Positions 16,027 to 25,763 of a stretch of 64,000 nucleotides of DNA are shown here, in pieces. Every line of letters starts with the position of its first letter. Position 1 is the stretch's first letter. The DNA comes from Bacillus sp. RO3. Lineage in GTDB: Bacteria > Bacillota > Bacilli > Bacillales > Bacillaceae_B. The stretch lies in NCBI RefSeq assembly GCF_012911895.1, contig NZ_JAAXCV010000022.1:186001-250000 (forward strand), written 5' to 3'. The notes under the pieces were generated by a model, which worked only from the letters and a program-made list of their open reading frames with translations, searched no databases and was not told where the DNA came from. The position numbers were made by a program, and so were the translations under genes.

Positions 16027-16695
16027 TTGAAAAAATTAAGAATTGCAATCGATGGTCCTGCAGCTGCGGGAAAAAGCACCGTGGCGAAAATAGTCGCAGG
16101 AAAATTGACTTATCTTTATATTGATACAGGGGCGATGTATCGTTCTTTAACATATAAAGCACTGAAGATGAAGGTGGACCTTCATGATGAGAAAGAGTTA
16201 CAAGGTGTATTGGCAGATACAATCATAGAGCTGGAGCCGTCGGATCAAGGTCAACTTGTATTCCTTGACGGTGAAAACGTGACCGAGGAAATCCGTCAGG
16301 ACTCTGTTACTAATTCGGTATCCCATGTGGCCGTCCATTCTCTAGTCAGGGAAGAAATGGTGAAAAGACAGCAGCAGTTAGCGAAGCAGGGTGCCGTCGT
16401 GATGGATGGAAGAGATATCGGGACTCATGTGATACCCGATGCGGAAATAAAAGTATTCTTATTGGCCAGCGTCGAAGAAAGAGCTCAAAGAAGACATGAA
16501 GAAAATGTATCTAAAGGATATCCCTCTGATCTTGAAAGGCTGAAAGAAGAAATTGCCCGCCGGGATAAGATTGATTCAGAAAGAGAGGTCGCTCCCCTCA
16601 GAAAAGCGGACGACGCCATTGAAATAGACACTACCTCCCTGTCGATTTCAGAAGTAGTGGATCAAATCATGTTATTAGTAGAAAGGAACGGTTAG
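16027..16695 (+). CDS. cmk: Cytidylate kinase
   Basis: A 222-residue CMP/dCMP kinase. The P-loop [11 protein letters not shown] is at residues 7-17, DTGAMYR follows, and [12 protein letters not shown] and the lid region [14 protein letters not shown] are conserved. It returns CMP from RNA and lipid turnover to the CDP pool. AGGTGG lies 5 bp before the TTG at 16027; a GTG three codons earlier would overlap that site. First of a cmk-plsC-ypfD-fni run in the same direction. Confidence 0.93.
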   Translation: MKKLRIAIDGPAAAGKSTVAKIVAGKLTYLYIDTGAMYRSLTYKALKMKVDLHDEKELQGVLADTIIELEPSDQGQLVFLDGENVTEEIRQDSVTNSVSHVAVHSLVREEMVKRQQQLAKQGAVVMDGRDIGTHVIPDAEIKVFLLASVEERAQRRHEENVSKGYPSDLERLKEEIARRDKIDSEREVAPLRKADDAIEIDTTSLSISEVVDQIMLLVERNG

Positions 16696-16696
16696 T

Positions 16697-17278
16697 GTGA
16701 ACTTGTATTCCTTTGCTAAAGGCCTAGTTAATTCGATTCTCTCCCCCCTCTATCGCATTGAGGTGAAGGGTTTGGAGCACTTTCCGAAAGACGGTGGGGT
16801 TTTACTATGTGCCAATCACATCGATAACCTGGACCCTCCCGTCGTAGGGATATCGGCTCCAAGACCCGTTTCGTTTATGGCGAAAGAAGAACTGTTCAGT
16901 GTGCCGGTATTGGGTAAACTTTTGCCAGGACTGCGAGCGTTTCCCGTTAAGAGGGGTATGAGTGACCGGGAAGCTCTCAGAAGAGGTTTACAGGTTCTTA
17001 AACAGGGAGATGTTTTAGGACTGTTTCCAGAGGGTACTAGAAGTAAAACAGGGAAGTTAGGCAAGGGACTGGCAGGAGCAGGCTTTTTTGCCCTCCGTTC
17101 CGATGCAGCGGTTGTCCCGTGTGCGATCATCGGTCCATATAAGCCTTTCAGGAAATTAAGGGTCGTATTCGGACCACCGATCCCCATGGAAACGATCCGG
17201 GAACAAAAATTAAATGCAGAGAAAACAACTGAAATAATCATGCAGCATATAGAGAAACTGTTAGGTGAGCATGAATAA
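16697..17278 (+). CDS. plsC: 1-acyl-sn-glycerol-3-phosphate acyltransferase
   Basis: A 193-residue acyltransferase that adds the second fatty acid to lysophosphatidic acid. The catalytic HX4D motif is NHIDNLDPP (His39, Asp44), and FPEGTRSKTGKL is the glycerol-phosphate-binding motif near residue 112. The first segment SFAKGLVNSILSPLYRI is interfacial. GTG start, one base after the cmk stop, with AAAGGAACGG upstream, so tightly coupled. B. subtilis 168 has its plsC elsewhere, so this insertion between cmk and ypfD marks a different Bacillaceae lineage. Confidence 0.9.
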   Translation: MNLYSFAKGLVNSILSPLYRIEVKGLEHFPKDGGVLLCANHIDNLDPPVVGISAPRPVSFMAKEELFSVPVLGKLLPGLRAFPVKRGMSDREALRRGLQVLKQGDVLGLFPEGTRSKTGKLGKGLAGAGFFALRSDAAVVPCAIIGPYKPFRKLRVVFGPPIPMETIREQKLNAEKTTEIIMQHIEKLLGEHE

Positions 17279-17402
17279 TATAAGGTTTCTTGCTTGACAA
17301 ATAGGCGTATTTATTAGAAGTTAGTAGAAAGAATATTTTAAAATTGTGAAGTATTTCAATAATCAAAAATCTTTGCAGTCATGGATTAAGGAGGAGTACA
17401 TA

Positions 17403-18533
17403 ATGGAAGACATGAATGGAATTGAAGTGAAGAATCTTGAAATTGGTGAAAAAGTGAATGGAACAGTCACTAAGGTTGAAGAGAAGCAGGTCTTAGTTGA
17501 CGTTCAAGATAGCAAGGTGGATGGCATCATTCCAATTAGTGAACTCTCAAGCCTTCATATCGAAAAAGCTTCGGATGTAGTCAGTGAAGGGGATGTACTG
17601 GAGTTAATCGTGACAAAAGTCGAAGAAGAGCTGCTGGTTCTTTCGAAACGAAAAGTGGATGCTGAGAAAGCTTGGGAAGAAATGAAGGTTCGTTTTGAAA
17701 ACGGTGACGTCTTTGAAGCGGAAGTCAAAGATGTGGTGAAGGGCGGACTCGTTGTCGACCTTGGAGTCAGAGGCTTTGTACCAGCTTCATTGGTAGAGGA
17801 TTATTATGTAGAGGATTTCTCAGACTATAAAGATAAATCCCTGACATTCAAAATCGTTGAACTGGATCAGGAGAAAAATCGTTTGATCCTTTCTCACCGT
17901 GCTGTGGTCGAGGCCGATAAGCAACAGCAGAAAAAGCAGCTGCTCACTGATATTGAATCCGGAGCTGTGCTTGAAGGAACAGTTCAGCGCATAACGGATT
18001 TCGGAGCATTCGTGGATATCGGCGGAGTGGACGGATTGGTCCATATTTCTCAGCTTTCACACGAACATGTCGAAAAGCCTTCTGACGTAGTGGCTGAGGG
18101 ACAAAAAGTGCAGGTCAAAGTTCTAAGTGTCGACCGTGACAATGAACGAATTTCTTTATCCATTAAAGAAACACTGCCTGGACCTTGGAGTGATATCTCC
18201 GGGAAAGCTCCTAAAGGCAGCGTTCTTGACGGTGTTGTTAAACGCTTGGTATCCTACGGGGCATTTGTCGAGGTATTACCTGGTGTAGAGGGTCTTGTGC
18301 ACATCTCCCAGATCTCCCATAAGCACATTGGTACTCCCCATGAGGTTCTTCAGGAGAACCAGAAGGTACAAGTGAAAGTACTAGACGTTAATGAAAGCGA
18401 GCAGCGTTTATCACTAAGTATCAAAGCTCTCGAGGAGAAAGAGGAAGAAGTAACGGATTACGAAATGCCTGAAGAGAATACCGGTTTCCAATTAGGTGAA
18501 ATGATTGGTGACAAACTAAAAGATCTGAAGTAA
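17403..18533 (+). CDS. ypfD: Ribosomal protein S1 homolog YpfD
   Basis: A 376-residue protein made of four S1 RNA-binding repeats, each readable by its core: [56 protein letters not shown] and [19 protein letters not shown], the last two followed by GLVHISQ. The tail is acidic. Gram-positive S1 homologs are shorter than the six-repeat E. coli protein and are not firmly ribosome-bound. The ATG at 17403 has AAGGAGGAG; the longer frame to 17346 is unsupported. B. subtilis YpfD is of similar length. Confidence 0.9.
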   Translation: MEDMNGIEVKNLEIGEKVNGTVTKVEEKQVLVDVQDSKVDGIIPISELSSLHIEKASDVVSEGDVLELIVTKVEEELLVLSKRKVDAEKAWEEMKVRFENGDVFEAEVKDVVKGGLVVDLGVRGFVPASLVEDYYVEDFSDYKDKSLTFKIVELDQEKNRLILSHRAVVEADKQQQKKQLLTDIESGAVLEGTVQRITDFGAFVDIGGVDGLVHISQLSHEHVEKPSDVVAEGQKVQVKVLSVDRDNERISLSIKETLPGPWSDISGKAPKGSVLDGVVKRLVSYGAFVEVLPGVEGLVHISQISHKHIGTPHEVLQENQKVQVKVLDVNESEQRLSLSIKALEEKEEEVTDYEMPEENTGFQLGEMIGDKLKDLK

Positions 18534-18545
18534 TGGTGATGAATT

Positions 18546-19604
18546 GTGACAAGAGCTAAGAGAAAGCAGGACCATATTAATTATGCTTTATCAACTGGTC
18601 AACAGAGAAAGACAGGTTTTGATCAAGTTGCTTTTGTCCACCAAAGCTTACCTGATATAGCAGTGGATGAAGTTCATCTGCAGACTCAAATTGGCGAACT
18701 TTCATGGGGTTCGCCAATTTTTATTAATGCTATGACAGGTGGCGGTGGAGAAAAAACTTCGAAGATCAATGAAGAATTAACGATTCTTGCAAGGGAAACA
18801 GGTCTTGCCATTGCGGTAGGTTCTCAGATGTCAGCCCTGAAAGATCCCTCTGAAAGGACGACGTATGAAATTGTTCGAAAGCTCAATCCAAACGGGATTG
18901 TTTTGGGGAATTTAGGCAGTGAGGCAACTGTTCAACAGGCAAAAGATGCCGTAGAAATGATTCATGCAGATGCCTTGCAAATCCATTTAAATGTCATTCA
19001 GGAATTGACCATGCCAGAAGGAGACCGGGATTTTAGAGGTGCAATGGATAGGATACATACGATTGCTGAGAATCTGAACGTACCCGTCATTGTTAAAGAA
19101 ACCGGGTTTGGCATAAGCAGCGAGACTGCACAGACCTTGTCAAGATCCAATATTTGTGCCATAGATGTAGGTGGATTCGGTGGCACCAACTTCTCAAAAA
19201 TCGAAAATCATCGCAGGAAACGAATGCTCAACTTCTTCGATGATTGGGGAGTGCCCACCGCCATATCGATCGTTGAGAGCCATGTATCATCAAAGAAACC
19301 CATACTGGCTTCAGGTGGCATCCAGAATAGCCTGGACATCGTCAAGTCTCTGGGGTTAGGTGCATCTGCTGTAGGAATGGCTGGGGTCATACTTAAGCAG
19401 CTTTTGGAAGCGGGTCTCGAGAATACAATTGAAGAAGTGAACAATATCCATTCGGATATCCAGTTCTTAATGAGTGCGCTTGGCTGCAGACAGATTAGGG
19501 ATTTGCATCAGGTACCCCTTGTACTATCGGGTAATGTCTATCATTGGCTTAACGTGAGGGGTTTAAATCCGGAGGGGTTTAGCACTCGAACCCTTACTAA
19601 GTAA
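18546..19604 (+). CDS. fni: Type 2 isopentenyl-diphosphate delta-isomerase
   Basis: A 352-residue FMN- and NADPH-dependent enzyme that interconverts isopentenyl and dimethylallyl diphosphate. Family motifs include an N-terminal RKQDHINYAL, FINAMTGGG near residue 60, QIHLNVIQELTMPEGDRDF, VIVKETGFG and the phosphate-binding VGGFGGTNFSKIE and ILASGGIQNSLD. It supplies precursors to the prenyl chain synthase HepS/HepT further along this window. GTG start 12 bp after ypfD with GGTGATG upstream, so probably cotranscribed. Confidence 0.93.
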   Translation: MTRAKRKQDHINYALSTGQQRKTGFDQVAFVHQSLPDIAVDEVHLQTQIGELSWGSPIFINAMTGGGGEKTSKINEELTILARETGLAIAVGSQMSALKDPSERTTYEIVRKLNPNGIVLGNLGSEATVQQAKDAVEMIHADALQIHLNVIQELTMPEGDRDFRGAMDRIHTIAENLNVPVIVKETGFGISSETAQTLSRSNICAIDVGGFGGTNFSKIENHRRKRMLNFFDDWGVPTAISIVESHVSSKKPILASGGIQNSLDIVKSLGLGASAVGMAGVILKQLLEAGLENTIEEVNNIHSDIQFLMSALGCRQIRDLHQVPLVLSGNVYHWLNVRGLNPEGFSTRTLTK

Positions 19605-19605
19605 G

Positions 19606-19644
19606 AAGAACGAATTCTCTTTTAAGAGGATTCGTTCTTTTTTT
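19606..19644. terminator. Terminator between fni and ypzI
   Basis: A 14-bp stem (AAGAACGAATTCTC with GAGGATTCGTTCTT, one T-G pair) is followed by seven T on the plus strand. It ends fni and can also stop leftward transcripts of ypzI. Confidence 0.88.
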
Positions 19645-19666
19645 CGTGCACTGGCATCTCATCTGC

Positions 19667-19789
19667 CTATTTTTTTGCTTTTTCCCGTCCTTCAAGGCCG
19701 GTAGCTCCGTTGTAATGCAGTCCCTGATCACGGTCAGATTCTACTCTTTTACTTTGTTTCAATTTCTTTTCCTGACGATCTTTACCCAC
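19667..19789 (-). CDS. ypzI: YpzI family small protein
   Basis: A 40-residue, very hydrophilic protein reading MGKDRQEKKLKQSKRVESD, then RDQGLHYNGATGLEGREKAKK. This fits the small YpzI family, which I recall from the same place, near yphA, in Bacillus. GTG start with GGGAGGTG about 8 bp upstream. It lies on the minus strand, convergent with fni and divergent from yphA. The frame is open further upstream but only this start has a site. Function unknown. Confidence 0.75.
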   Translation of the reverse strand: MGKDRQEKKLKQSKRVESDRDQGLHYNGATGLEGREKAKK

Positions 19790-19896
19790 TGTAAAACACC
19801 TCCCTTTCTTATTTTTTCTTTGAAAAGTTGATTCATACATGAATGAGATACATAAACATTTTCCATAATGTAGATAATAGGAAGGAGTGGGTGAAT

Positions 19897-20505
19897 GTGG
19901 ATGGGATTTTATATTTATGGCTGCTATGGGCAATTTGGATTTATACGACATTTATGATGAATAAAGAACACCCTAAACGTTTGCCCTATTCCTTTATGTG
20001 TCTGGTCTTATTGATCGCGTATCCTTATGGTGTACAAATCGGACAGATGGAGGTCGCGTTACCGGTTATTATAGTTGGTCTCATTTGTATCCATTATTTT
20101 AGGTATCTTAGTCTTAGAGCGAAATTATATATGCTTCTAGCCATCTTATCTACAGGGATGTTGTATGCAGGGATTGGGTTGGTGGCGATTTATGATCCGG
20201 TCATTATGTTTATAGATCGGAACCTTATCATTGCCTTTTCCATTGTATTACTGATTTATATCTTCTACAGTTCTTCTTCATATCTCCTTCGGATCACTTC
20301 AATAACCGGAAGCAGTATAGTGGGGGAAATCTTTATGGGCATCCCGTTGAACAATGTGGGATTATCGTATCCTATCGGTGGTCCCCAATCTCTTGATGTA
20401 CTGGCTATTTCCATAGGAGTCCTAATGATCATAAAGTGGTTGGGGGAGATAAACCTGTTATTCAACAAGGCACAAATAAGCAAGGGGGAAATGAAAAATT
20501 TATGA
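19897..20505 (+). CDS. yphA: YphA family membrane protein
   Basis: A 202-residue integral membrane protein with about seven hydrophobic helices, beginning ILYLWLLWAIWIYTTFMM and ending SIGVLMIIKWLGEINLLF. Position directly before seaA and der, and size, match B. subtilis YphA. The GTG at 19897 is chosen because AAGGAG lies 9 bp upstream; a GTG two codons earlier is too close. The TGA overlaps the seaA ATG (ATGA), so the two are coupled. Function unknown, presumably linked to SeaA and YpzH. Confidence 0.75.
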   Translation: MDGILYLWLLWAIWIYTTFMMNKEHPKRLPYSFMCLVLLIAYPYGVQIGQMEVALPVIIVGLICIHYFRYLSLRAKLYMLLAILSTGMLYAGIGLVAIYDPVIMFIDRNLIIAFSIVLLIYIFYSSSSYLLRITSITGSSIVGEIFMGIPLNNVGLSYPIGGPQSLDVLAISIGVLMIIKWLGEINLLFNKAQISKGEMKNL

Positions 20506-21398
20506 ATGAGTATGTATATCCAGTCATCTTTGGAGTAGTGGTGGGAACATTAACGAGAATTTACATGCTGCGTACAGATTATCGTCAATATCCCACTTAT
20601 TTACACGGGAAAATTATACATATCGCACTTGGATTTATTGCCGCCGGCTTGGGGACCATTGCGATCCCTGCTTTGCTTGAAGAGAACTTTACGGCGATCA
20701 CCTTCTTGACGGTTGCCGCTTCCCAATTTCGAGACGTGCGAAATATGGAAAGAAACACCTTGACGGAGCTGGACGCTTATGAGCTTGTCCCAAGAGGTGC
20801 CACATATATTGAGGGGATTGCCATCGCTTTTGAAAGTCGGAATTACCTGGTCATTTTCACTTCACTTTTAGCGACGTTAGCGTTTATCGTTTTTAATTTT
20901 TATGTGGCCCTTTTGATCGGCCTGGTATGTATGGTCGTATCTCATAAATTGATGGCAGGCGGAAGGTTGAAGGATATAGTAAACATTGAATATGTGAAGC
21001 CGCATTTTGATGGTGCAGGACTTTATGTTGATGATATTTACATTATGAATATCGGACTGAAAATTAGACAAGAAGAAATTTTGAAATACGGAATGGGTTT
21101 CGTCCTATCACCTAAATCATTCGATGCAAGATCTACGATAGCCAATCTTGGTCAAAGGCAGGCGATCCTTCATGACATGTCTACTTCTTTAGGGATATTT
21201 AAGGATTCAGGGACCCCTGCTTTGACTCCACTGGCAAAGAGGGATCTGGATGATGGAAGAGTGGGTGTATTTCTCCTTCCCCAACGAAAGGATATAGAGA
21301 AGGCGATTGTCATTCTTGGGCAGGTGCCCACCTTGGAAAACGCCATAAGGATGCCGTCTGAATCAAAAGCGAATCAGGAGGGGAGCCGGTTAGAATGA
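20502..21398 (+). CDS. seaA: YIEGIA family protein SeaA (YphB)
   Basis: A 298-residue protein. The N-terminal part has about four membrane helices and holds the name-giving block TYIEGIAIAFESRNY near residue 105; residues 160-298 are soluble and carry GMGFVLSPKSFDARSTIANLG. It matches SeaA/YphB, a sporulation-expressed membrane protein of unknown chemistry. AAGGGGGAA precedes the ATG. It overlaps yphA and ypzH by four bases each, making a three-gene coupled unit. Confidence 0.85.
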   Translation: MNEYVYPVIFGVVVGTLTRIYMLRTDYRQYPTYLHGKIIHIALGFIAAGLGTIAIPALLEENFTAITFLTVAASQFRDVRNMERNTLTELDAYELVPRGATYIEGIAIAFESRNYLVIFTSLLATLAFIVFNFYVALLIGLVCMVVSHKLMAGGRLKDIVNIEYVKPHFDGAGLYVDDIYIMNIGLKIRQEEILKYGMGFVLSPKSFDARSTIANLGQRQAILHDMSTSLGIFKDSGTPALTPLAKRDLDDGRVGVFLLPQRKDIEKAIVILGQVPTLENAIRMPSESKANQEGSRLE

Positions 21399-21586
21399 GT
21401 ACATCCATACAGAAGTTTATTCTTGCAACGGTGACGACATCACCTGAAAAAGTACCGAGCGGAACAAGTGTCTTCTATTGTAAAACAGATGAAGAATTGC
21501 AGAAAATCTGTGCGAACTTAGAGGCGATCCTGGATGGCATTGCTCATGAACTGGATGAAGGACTATTTATCATTGTAAAACACTGA
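21395..21586 (+). CDS. ypzH: Small partner protein of SeaA (YpzH, capping complex subunit for YIEGIA)
   Basis: A 63-residue soluble protein with SPEKVPSGTSVFYCKTDEEL and a helical second half IDGIAHELDEG-like (ILDGIAHELDEGLFIIVKH). Such small proteins are annotated as the capping subunit of the YIEGIA protein, and it directly follows seaA with an ATGA overlap. GAGGGGAG lies upstream. Expected to bind SeaA; this is from gene pairing rather than from a visible interaction motif. Confidence 0.75.
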   Translation: MSTSIQKFILATVTTSPEKVPSGTSVFYCKTDEELQKICANLEAILDGIAHELDEGLFIIVKH

Positions 21587-21629
21587 TTGCTAGTTTCCTC
21601 TTTTATTGATAAAATAGTTAAGTTAGGGG

Positions 21630-21672
21630 GGACTGTCCCATAAGGAACCATACCTTAAGGGACGGTCCTTCT
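21630..21672 (+). terminator. Terminator of yphA-seaA-ypzH
   Basis: GGACTGTCCC (21630) pairs with GGGACGGTCC (21659) with one T-G pair, and the inner TAAGG/CCTTA continues the stem around loop AACCATA. A short T-rich tail (TTCTT) follows. Confidence 0.7.
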
Positions 21673-21764
21673 TATGCATCATTTAAACTGTGATGATTGA
21701 AAAGGCTTAATAAGAGGAAATGTAAGAATGGGACAACTTTTTTCTTACAGAAAGGGTGAATAAC

Positions 21765-23075
21765 GTGACAAAACCGGTAGTAGCAATCGTAGGGCGTCCA
21801 AACGTTGGGAAGTCCACGATCTTTAATAGAATTGTTGGAGAGAGAATATCGATTGTTGAAGATGTTCCTGGTGTAACAAGAGACCGTATATATAGTTCTG
21901 CTGAATGGCTGACACATGAGTTTAATATCATTGATACTGGTGGTATTGAATTGGGGAACGAACCATTCCTGGATCAAATCAGACAGCAGGCGGAAATCGC
22001 CATCGATGAAGCAGATGTGATCGTTTTCTTAACGAACGGCAGGGAGGGTGTGACCGCCGCCGATGAAATCGTTGCTAAAATTCTTTATCGTTCAAAAAAA
22101 CCTGTCGTATTAGGTATTAATAAGATTGATAATCCAGAAATGAGAGAAATGATTTATGATTTTTATTCTTTAGGATTTGGAGAGCCCTATCCAATTTCCG
22201 GTTCACATGGACTTGGGCTGGGTGATCTTCTTGATGAAGTTGTCAAAAACTTCAAACATGAAGATGAGGAAGAATATGCAGAAGATGTAATCAAATTTTC
22301 TTTAATCGGACGACCGAACGTCGGAAAATCCTCCTTGGTCAACGCTTTATTAGGTGAAGACCGAGTTATAGTGAGTAACGTAGCTGGGACGACAAGAGAT
22401 GCGATCGATTCTTCCTACACGTATGATGGACAGGACTATGTCATCATTGATACGGCAGGGATGAGGAAAAAAGGAAAAGTTTACGAAACCACTGAAAAAT
22501 ACAGTGTGCTAAGAGCCTTAAGAGCCATTGAACGTTCCGACGTCGTCTTATCTGTCATCGATGGAGAAGAAGGAATCATCGAACAGGATAAAAAAATTGC
22601 CGGATATGCTCATGATGCAGGCCGGGCTGTCGTCATCGTTGTGAACAAATGGGATGCGGTTGATAAAGATGATAAAACCATGGACAAATGGGAGAAGAAC
22701 ATCCGTGAACATTTTCAATTCCTTGATTACGCTCCGATTGTTTTCCTATCTGCGAAAACAAAGAAGCGTATTCATACTTTACTCCCAATCATTAATACGG
22801 CAAGTGAAAATCACGCTATGCGAGTACAGTCAAGCGTGTTGAATGAAGTGGTGATGGATGCTGTAGCAATGAATCCAACCCCTACCGATAATGGAAAACG
22901 ACTCAGAATCTACTACGCGACACAAGTGGCGGTCAAACCACCAACTTTTGTTGTATTTGTGAATGATCCAGAATTAATGCATTTCTCATATGAACGTTTC
23001 TTGGAAAATAGAATACGTGATGCATTTGGATTTGAAGGAACTCCTATTCGTATTATTGCTCGAGCTAGAAAATAA
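21765..23075 (+). CDS. der: Ribosome-assembly GTPase Der (EngA)
   Basis: A 436-residue essential GTPase for 50S subunit assembly. It has two G domains in tandem: GRPNVGKST (10-18), DTGG and NKID, then GRPNVGKSS (about 183), DTAGM and NKWD, followed by a KH-like C-terminal domain ending [12 protein letters not shown]. The GTG at 21765 sits 5 bp after AGGGTGA and gives exactly the B. subtilis length; a GTG three codons earlier overlaps that site. gpsA follows 16 bp later. Confidence 0.96.
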   Translation: MTKPVVAIVGRPNVGKSTIFNRIVGERISIVEDVPGVTRDRIYSSAEWLTHEFNIIDTGGIELGNEPFLDQIRQQAEIAIDEADVIVFLTNGREGVTAADEIVAKILYRSKKPVVLGINKIDNPEMREMIYDFYSLGFGEPYPISGSHGLGLGDLLDEVVKNFKHEDEEEYAEDVIKFSLIGRPNVGKSSLVNALLGEDRVIVSNVAGTTRDAIDSSYTYDGQDYVIIDTAGMRKKGKVYETTEKYSVLRALRAIERSDVVLSVIDGEEGIIEQDKKIAGYAHDAGRAVVIVVNKWDAVDKDDKTMDKWEKNIREHFQFLDYAPIVFLSAKTKKRIHTLLPIINTASENHAMRVQSSVLNEVVMDAVAMNPTPTDNGKRLRIYYATQVAVKPPTFVVFVNDPELMHFSYERFLENRIRDAFGFEGTPIRIIARARK

Positions 23076-23091
23076 TAAGGTGGGTGTAAAA

Positions 23092-24138
23092 ATGGAAAAT
23101 TCAAAGAACATAACGGTTGTAGGGGCAGGAAGCTGGGGGACGGCTCTTGCTATGGTCCTGGCTGATAATGGTCTTGAAGTCAGATTATGGGGGCATAAAA
23201 AAGAACAAATCGATGAAATCAATACCAGGCATACAAACGAAAAATATTTGAAAGAGATCGAACTTCCAACATCCATCCGTGGGTATCATGATCTAAAAGA
23301 ATCATTAGCTGGCGTTGATACAATCATCCTCGCAGTCCCTACGAAAGCGATCAGGGGAGTATTGGGTCAAATTCAAGAGGTTCAAAGCGCGCCGTTAACC
23401 GTTGTTCATGTGAGTAAAGGAATTGAACCTGATTCACTCTTGAGAATCTCAGAGATAATCGAAGATGAAATGGATCCTGCTAACTTACATACAGTGGTAG
23501 TATTGTCCGGACCGAGTCACGCAGAAGAAGTGAGTCTAAGACACCCGACCACTGTGACGGTTTCATCTAAAAATATGGAGGCTGCAGAAGAGGTTCAGGA
23601 TTTATTTATGAATATGAACTTTCGAGTCTACACCAATCCTGATATGCTGGGTGTTGAAATCGGGGGTGCCTTAAAGAATATCATCGCTCTTGCTGCGGGT
23701 ATTACAGACGGGCTGGGATATGGGGATAATGCCAAAGCGGCACTTATCACGAGAGGTCTTGCGGAAATTGCCCGTCTGGGAACAAAAATGGGGGCGAACC
23801 CATTAACGTTTTCCGGGTTGACGGGTATCGGTGATCTTATCGTTACATGCACCAGCGTTCACTCAAGAAACTGGAGAGCAGGTAATATGCTTGGGAAAGG
23901 TCGAAATCTGGATGAAGTCCTTGATAACATGGGGATGGTCGTGGAAGGGGTTCGTACGACGAAGGCGGCTTATCAGCTAGCTGAGAAATATGATGTAAAG
24001 ATGCCGATTACAGAAGCCCTTTACAATGTCCTTTTCAATAAAGTGGAAGCGAAACAAGCGGTTGACCACTTGATGGGCCGCGGAAAAACAAATGAAATGG
24101 AAGACCTGGTGAATATTCTTGGAGAACGATTGACCTGA
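23092..24138 (+). CDS. gpsA: Glycerol-3-phosphate dehydrogenase [NAD(P)+]
   Basis: A 348-residue enzyme that reduces dihydroxyacetone phosphate to sn-glycerol-3-phosphate for phospholipid synthesis. The dinucleotide motif [12 protein letters not shown] is at residues 9-20, [10 protein letters not shown] and the catalytic-Lys block [14 protein letters not shown] (near residue 190) are intact, as is [22 protein letters not shown] precedes the ATG; the longer frame starts inside der. With plsC in the same region, it supplies the lipid backbone. Confidence 0.95.
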   Translation: MENSKNITVVGAGSWGTALAMVLADNGLEVRLWGHKKEQIDEINTRHTNEKYLKEIELPTSIRGYHDLKESLAGVDTIILAVPTKAIRGVLGQIQEVQSAPLTVVHVSKGIEPDSLLRISEIIEDEMDPANLHTVVVLSGPSHAEEVSLRHPTTVTVSSKNMEAAEEVQDLFMNMNFRVYTNPDMLGVEIGGALKNIIALAAGITDGLGYGDNAKAALITRGLAEIARLGTKMGANPLTFSGLTGIGDLIVTCTSVHSRNWRAGNMLGKGRNLDEVLDNMGMVVEGVRTTKAAYQLAEKYDVKMPITEALYNVLFNKVEAKQAVDHLMGRGKTNEMEDLVNILGERLT

Positions 24139-24571
24139 TCAAACGAATGATATGTAAATCTTCTACATTTCTCTTAAACAAATGTTATAGAAGATGAATT
24201 TATCATCAAATAATAGGCATTCGAGGATGCGAACGCTGTTCCTTCTGCATACACTGTCATGAATATATACAGCTTTGCCTATGGATGGGTAGGTCTCCCT
24301 TATCTGGAGCTCCTCTGGTATTTTGACGTCTAAGATGTTGGAATGCTTGAGAAGCTCTTTTTTTGACGAATGAAAATCCAATCATTTCTAGTTTTTCGAG
24401 TGAAAGCACAATCTGCGTGAGATGCTCCTACAGGACCGCATATTTTTCTCCCTGGAGGAAAGAGTCTCATCCTCCATTCAGGTATGTAACAGATTCATGA
24501 ACAACCATACTTTTTCATTCATTCATAAAAATCTTATGATATAATACATTCGATAACAGGAGGGATGTACT
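24139..24571. other. gpsA-yphE intergenic region
   Basis: A 433-bp gap. A 72-codon frame on the minus strand (24163-24381) has no ribosome binding site and no recognisable motif, so I do not call it a gene. A -10-like TATAAT at 24540 (with a preceding TG) and AGGAGGGAT at 24559 belong to yphE; no convincing -35 box is seen. No strong terminator follows gpsA. Confidence 0.45.
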
Positions 24572-24769
24572 TTGGATTCGATGATGAAGATGTGGATTTC
24601 GTTTGCATCAATGGGATTCATGTTTTTTGCCATATTAACGATTTATTTTAGCCGGTATAAGCTCAAGCAAAAATTCTTGCGATTTATTACAGCATTTATA
24701 GCTTATATCATGATGATTACTGGTGGACTTATGATGATCTATATTGTATTCAGCGGACCCACTAATTAG
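24572..24769 (+). CDS. yphE: YphE family small membrane protein (DUF2768)
   Basis: A 65-residue protein with two membrane helices, MMKMWISFASMGFMFFAILT and FIAYIMMITGGLMMIYIVF, joined by a short basic loop (SRYKLKQKF). This matches the DUF2768/YphE family in the same place, between gpsA and yphF. TTG start with AGGAGGGAT upstream. In B. subtilis the yphE-yphF-spoIVA area is active in sporulation, but the function of YphE is not known. Confidence 0.8.
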   Translation: MDSMMKMWISFASMGFMFFAILTIYFSRYKLKQKFLRFITAFIAYIMMITGGLMMIYIVFSGPTN

Positions 24770-24799
24770 GTGCCGCCCGATTGAAAGGACGTTTTTAGA

Positions 24800-25510
24800 T
24801 TGAAGCGCATAAGAATAACGGCATTTATTCTAATAGTAACTATGAGTATACTTTCCGGATGTATGTATCCTGAAGAAGAGCTTAGTCAAAATCAGATTCC
24901 TTATGAGACCCAGATAAAGGCCGTTCAGGATGCAGTAGAAACCTATCAAGATAGCAATGGAGGTTTGCTTCCGATCAAGACAAGGGATCAGGATACTCAT
25001 ATTTACCAAAAATATCCAATAGATTTCAGGAAGTTGTCACCGGCATATTTACCTGAAATCCCTGGGAACGCGTTTGAAAACGGAGGGATTTTTCAATATG
25101 TCTTGGTGGACGTTGAAGAGGATCCGAAGGTGAAAATTTTCGACCTTCGATTGGCAGAACAAATAAGAGGTTTAAAAATCAGGATCCAAGCCCAGGATTA
25201 TCCTCCTTTTAAAGAAGAAATTTCAAACAATGTCTACACATTGAATTATAAAGAACTGGGTTACGATGGTGAAGTGTACGTCAATAGTCCTTATTCTTCT
25301 AAAAACCTCCCCCTTGTCATTAATGGGGACGGGGATATATTTGTCGATTACTCAATGGACTTATTTGAACAACTTCAATCTGGAGATAAAGAATATCATT
25401 CAGATGAAGATATCCGTCATATATTGGTGGAAGATAGCTTTTTCGTACCTGCATACTCCCTACCTTATACTGTCGATGAAAATAACGAACCTGTCTTTAT
25501 GACAAAATAG
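24800..25510 (+). CDS. yphF: YphF family lipoprotein
   Basis: A 236-residue exported lipoprotein. The signal sequence KRIRITAFILIVTMSILSGC ends in the lipobox LSGC with the lipidated Cys at about residue 21. The mature part has a PepSY/pilin-like opening (IKAVQDAVETYQDSNGGLLP) and no enzyme motif. TTG start with AAAGGACG upstream, 30 bp after yphE. Position before spoIVA matches B. subtilis YphF. It acts outside the membrane, probably in the sporulating cell; the function is unknown. Confidence 0.8.
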   Translation: MKRIRITAFILIVTMSILSGCMYPEEELSQNQIPYETQIKAVQDAVETYQDSNGGLLPIKTRDQDTHIYQKYPIDFRKLSPAYLPEIPGNAFENGGIFQYVLVDVEEDPKVKIFDLRLAEQIRGLKIRIQAQDYPPFKEEISNNVYTLNYKELGYDGEVYVNSPYSSKNLPLVINGDGDIFVDYSMDLFEQLQSGDKEYHSDEDIRHILVEDSFFVPAYSLPYTVDENNEPVFMTK

Positions 25511-25638
25511 GCATAACCCTTTCCTTGCAAAATATATTGTAAGGGAAGGGTTATTATTTTTATGTCATCCTTTATAGGGTTATTTCATCAAAACAAATGA
25601 TCATAAATGCTAAGACATAATAAATTTTATACTTTTAA

Positions 25639-25699
25639 TCATAAGGGGGGAAAAAAAGCATATTAATAGTCATAAGTCATTGGGACAACATCATAAATA
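25639..25699 (+). promoter_or_regulatory. Putative tandem sigma-E promoters of spoIVA
   Basis: The same -35-like word TCATAAG occurs twice, at 25639 and 25670. It is followed after 13 bp by CATATTAA (25659) and after 15 bp by CATAAATA (25692), both resembling the sigma-E -10 element CATACAHT. From memory B. subtilis spoIVA also has two sigma-E promoters. Matches are partial, so this is inference. Confidence 0.45.
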
Positions 25700-25763
25700 T
25701 AGAATGTGAGACACAGAATACACGGATGAAACATCCCTGGAATATAAGATGGGAGGGAATCTC

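Noticed and set aside
17294-17326. Sigma-A promoter before ypfD (TTGACA at 17294)
   Set aside because: The -35 word is perfect but no acceptable -10 box lies at 16-18 bp; the nearest (TTAGTA) is 21 bp away.
24163-24381. 72-codon minus-strand frame after gpsA
   Set aside because: It starts with TTG without a ribosome binding site, has no recognisable motif and ends inside plain intergenic sequence. It could be a decayed gene but nothing supports a product.
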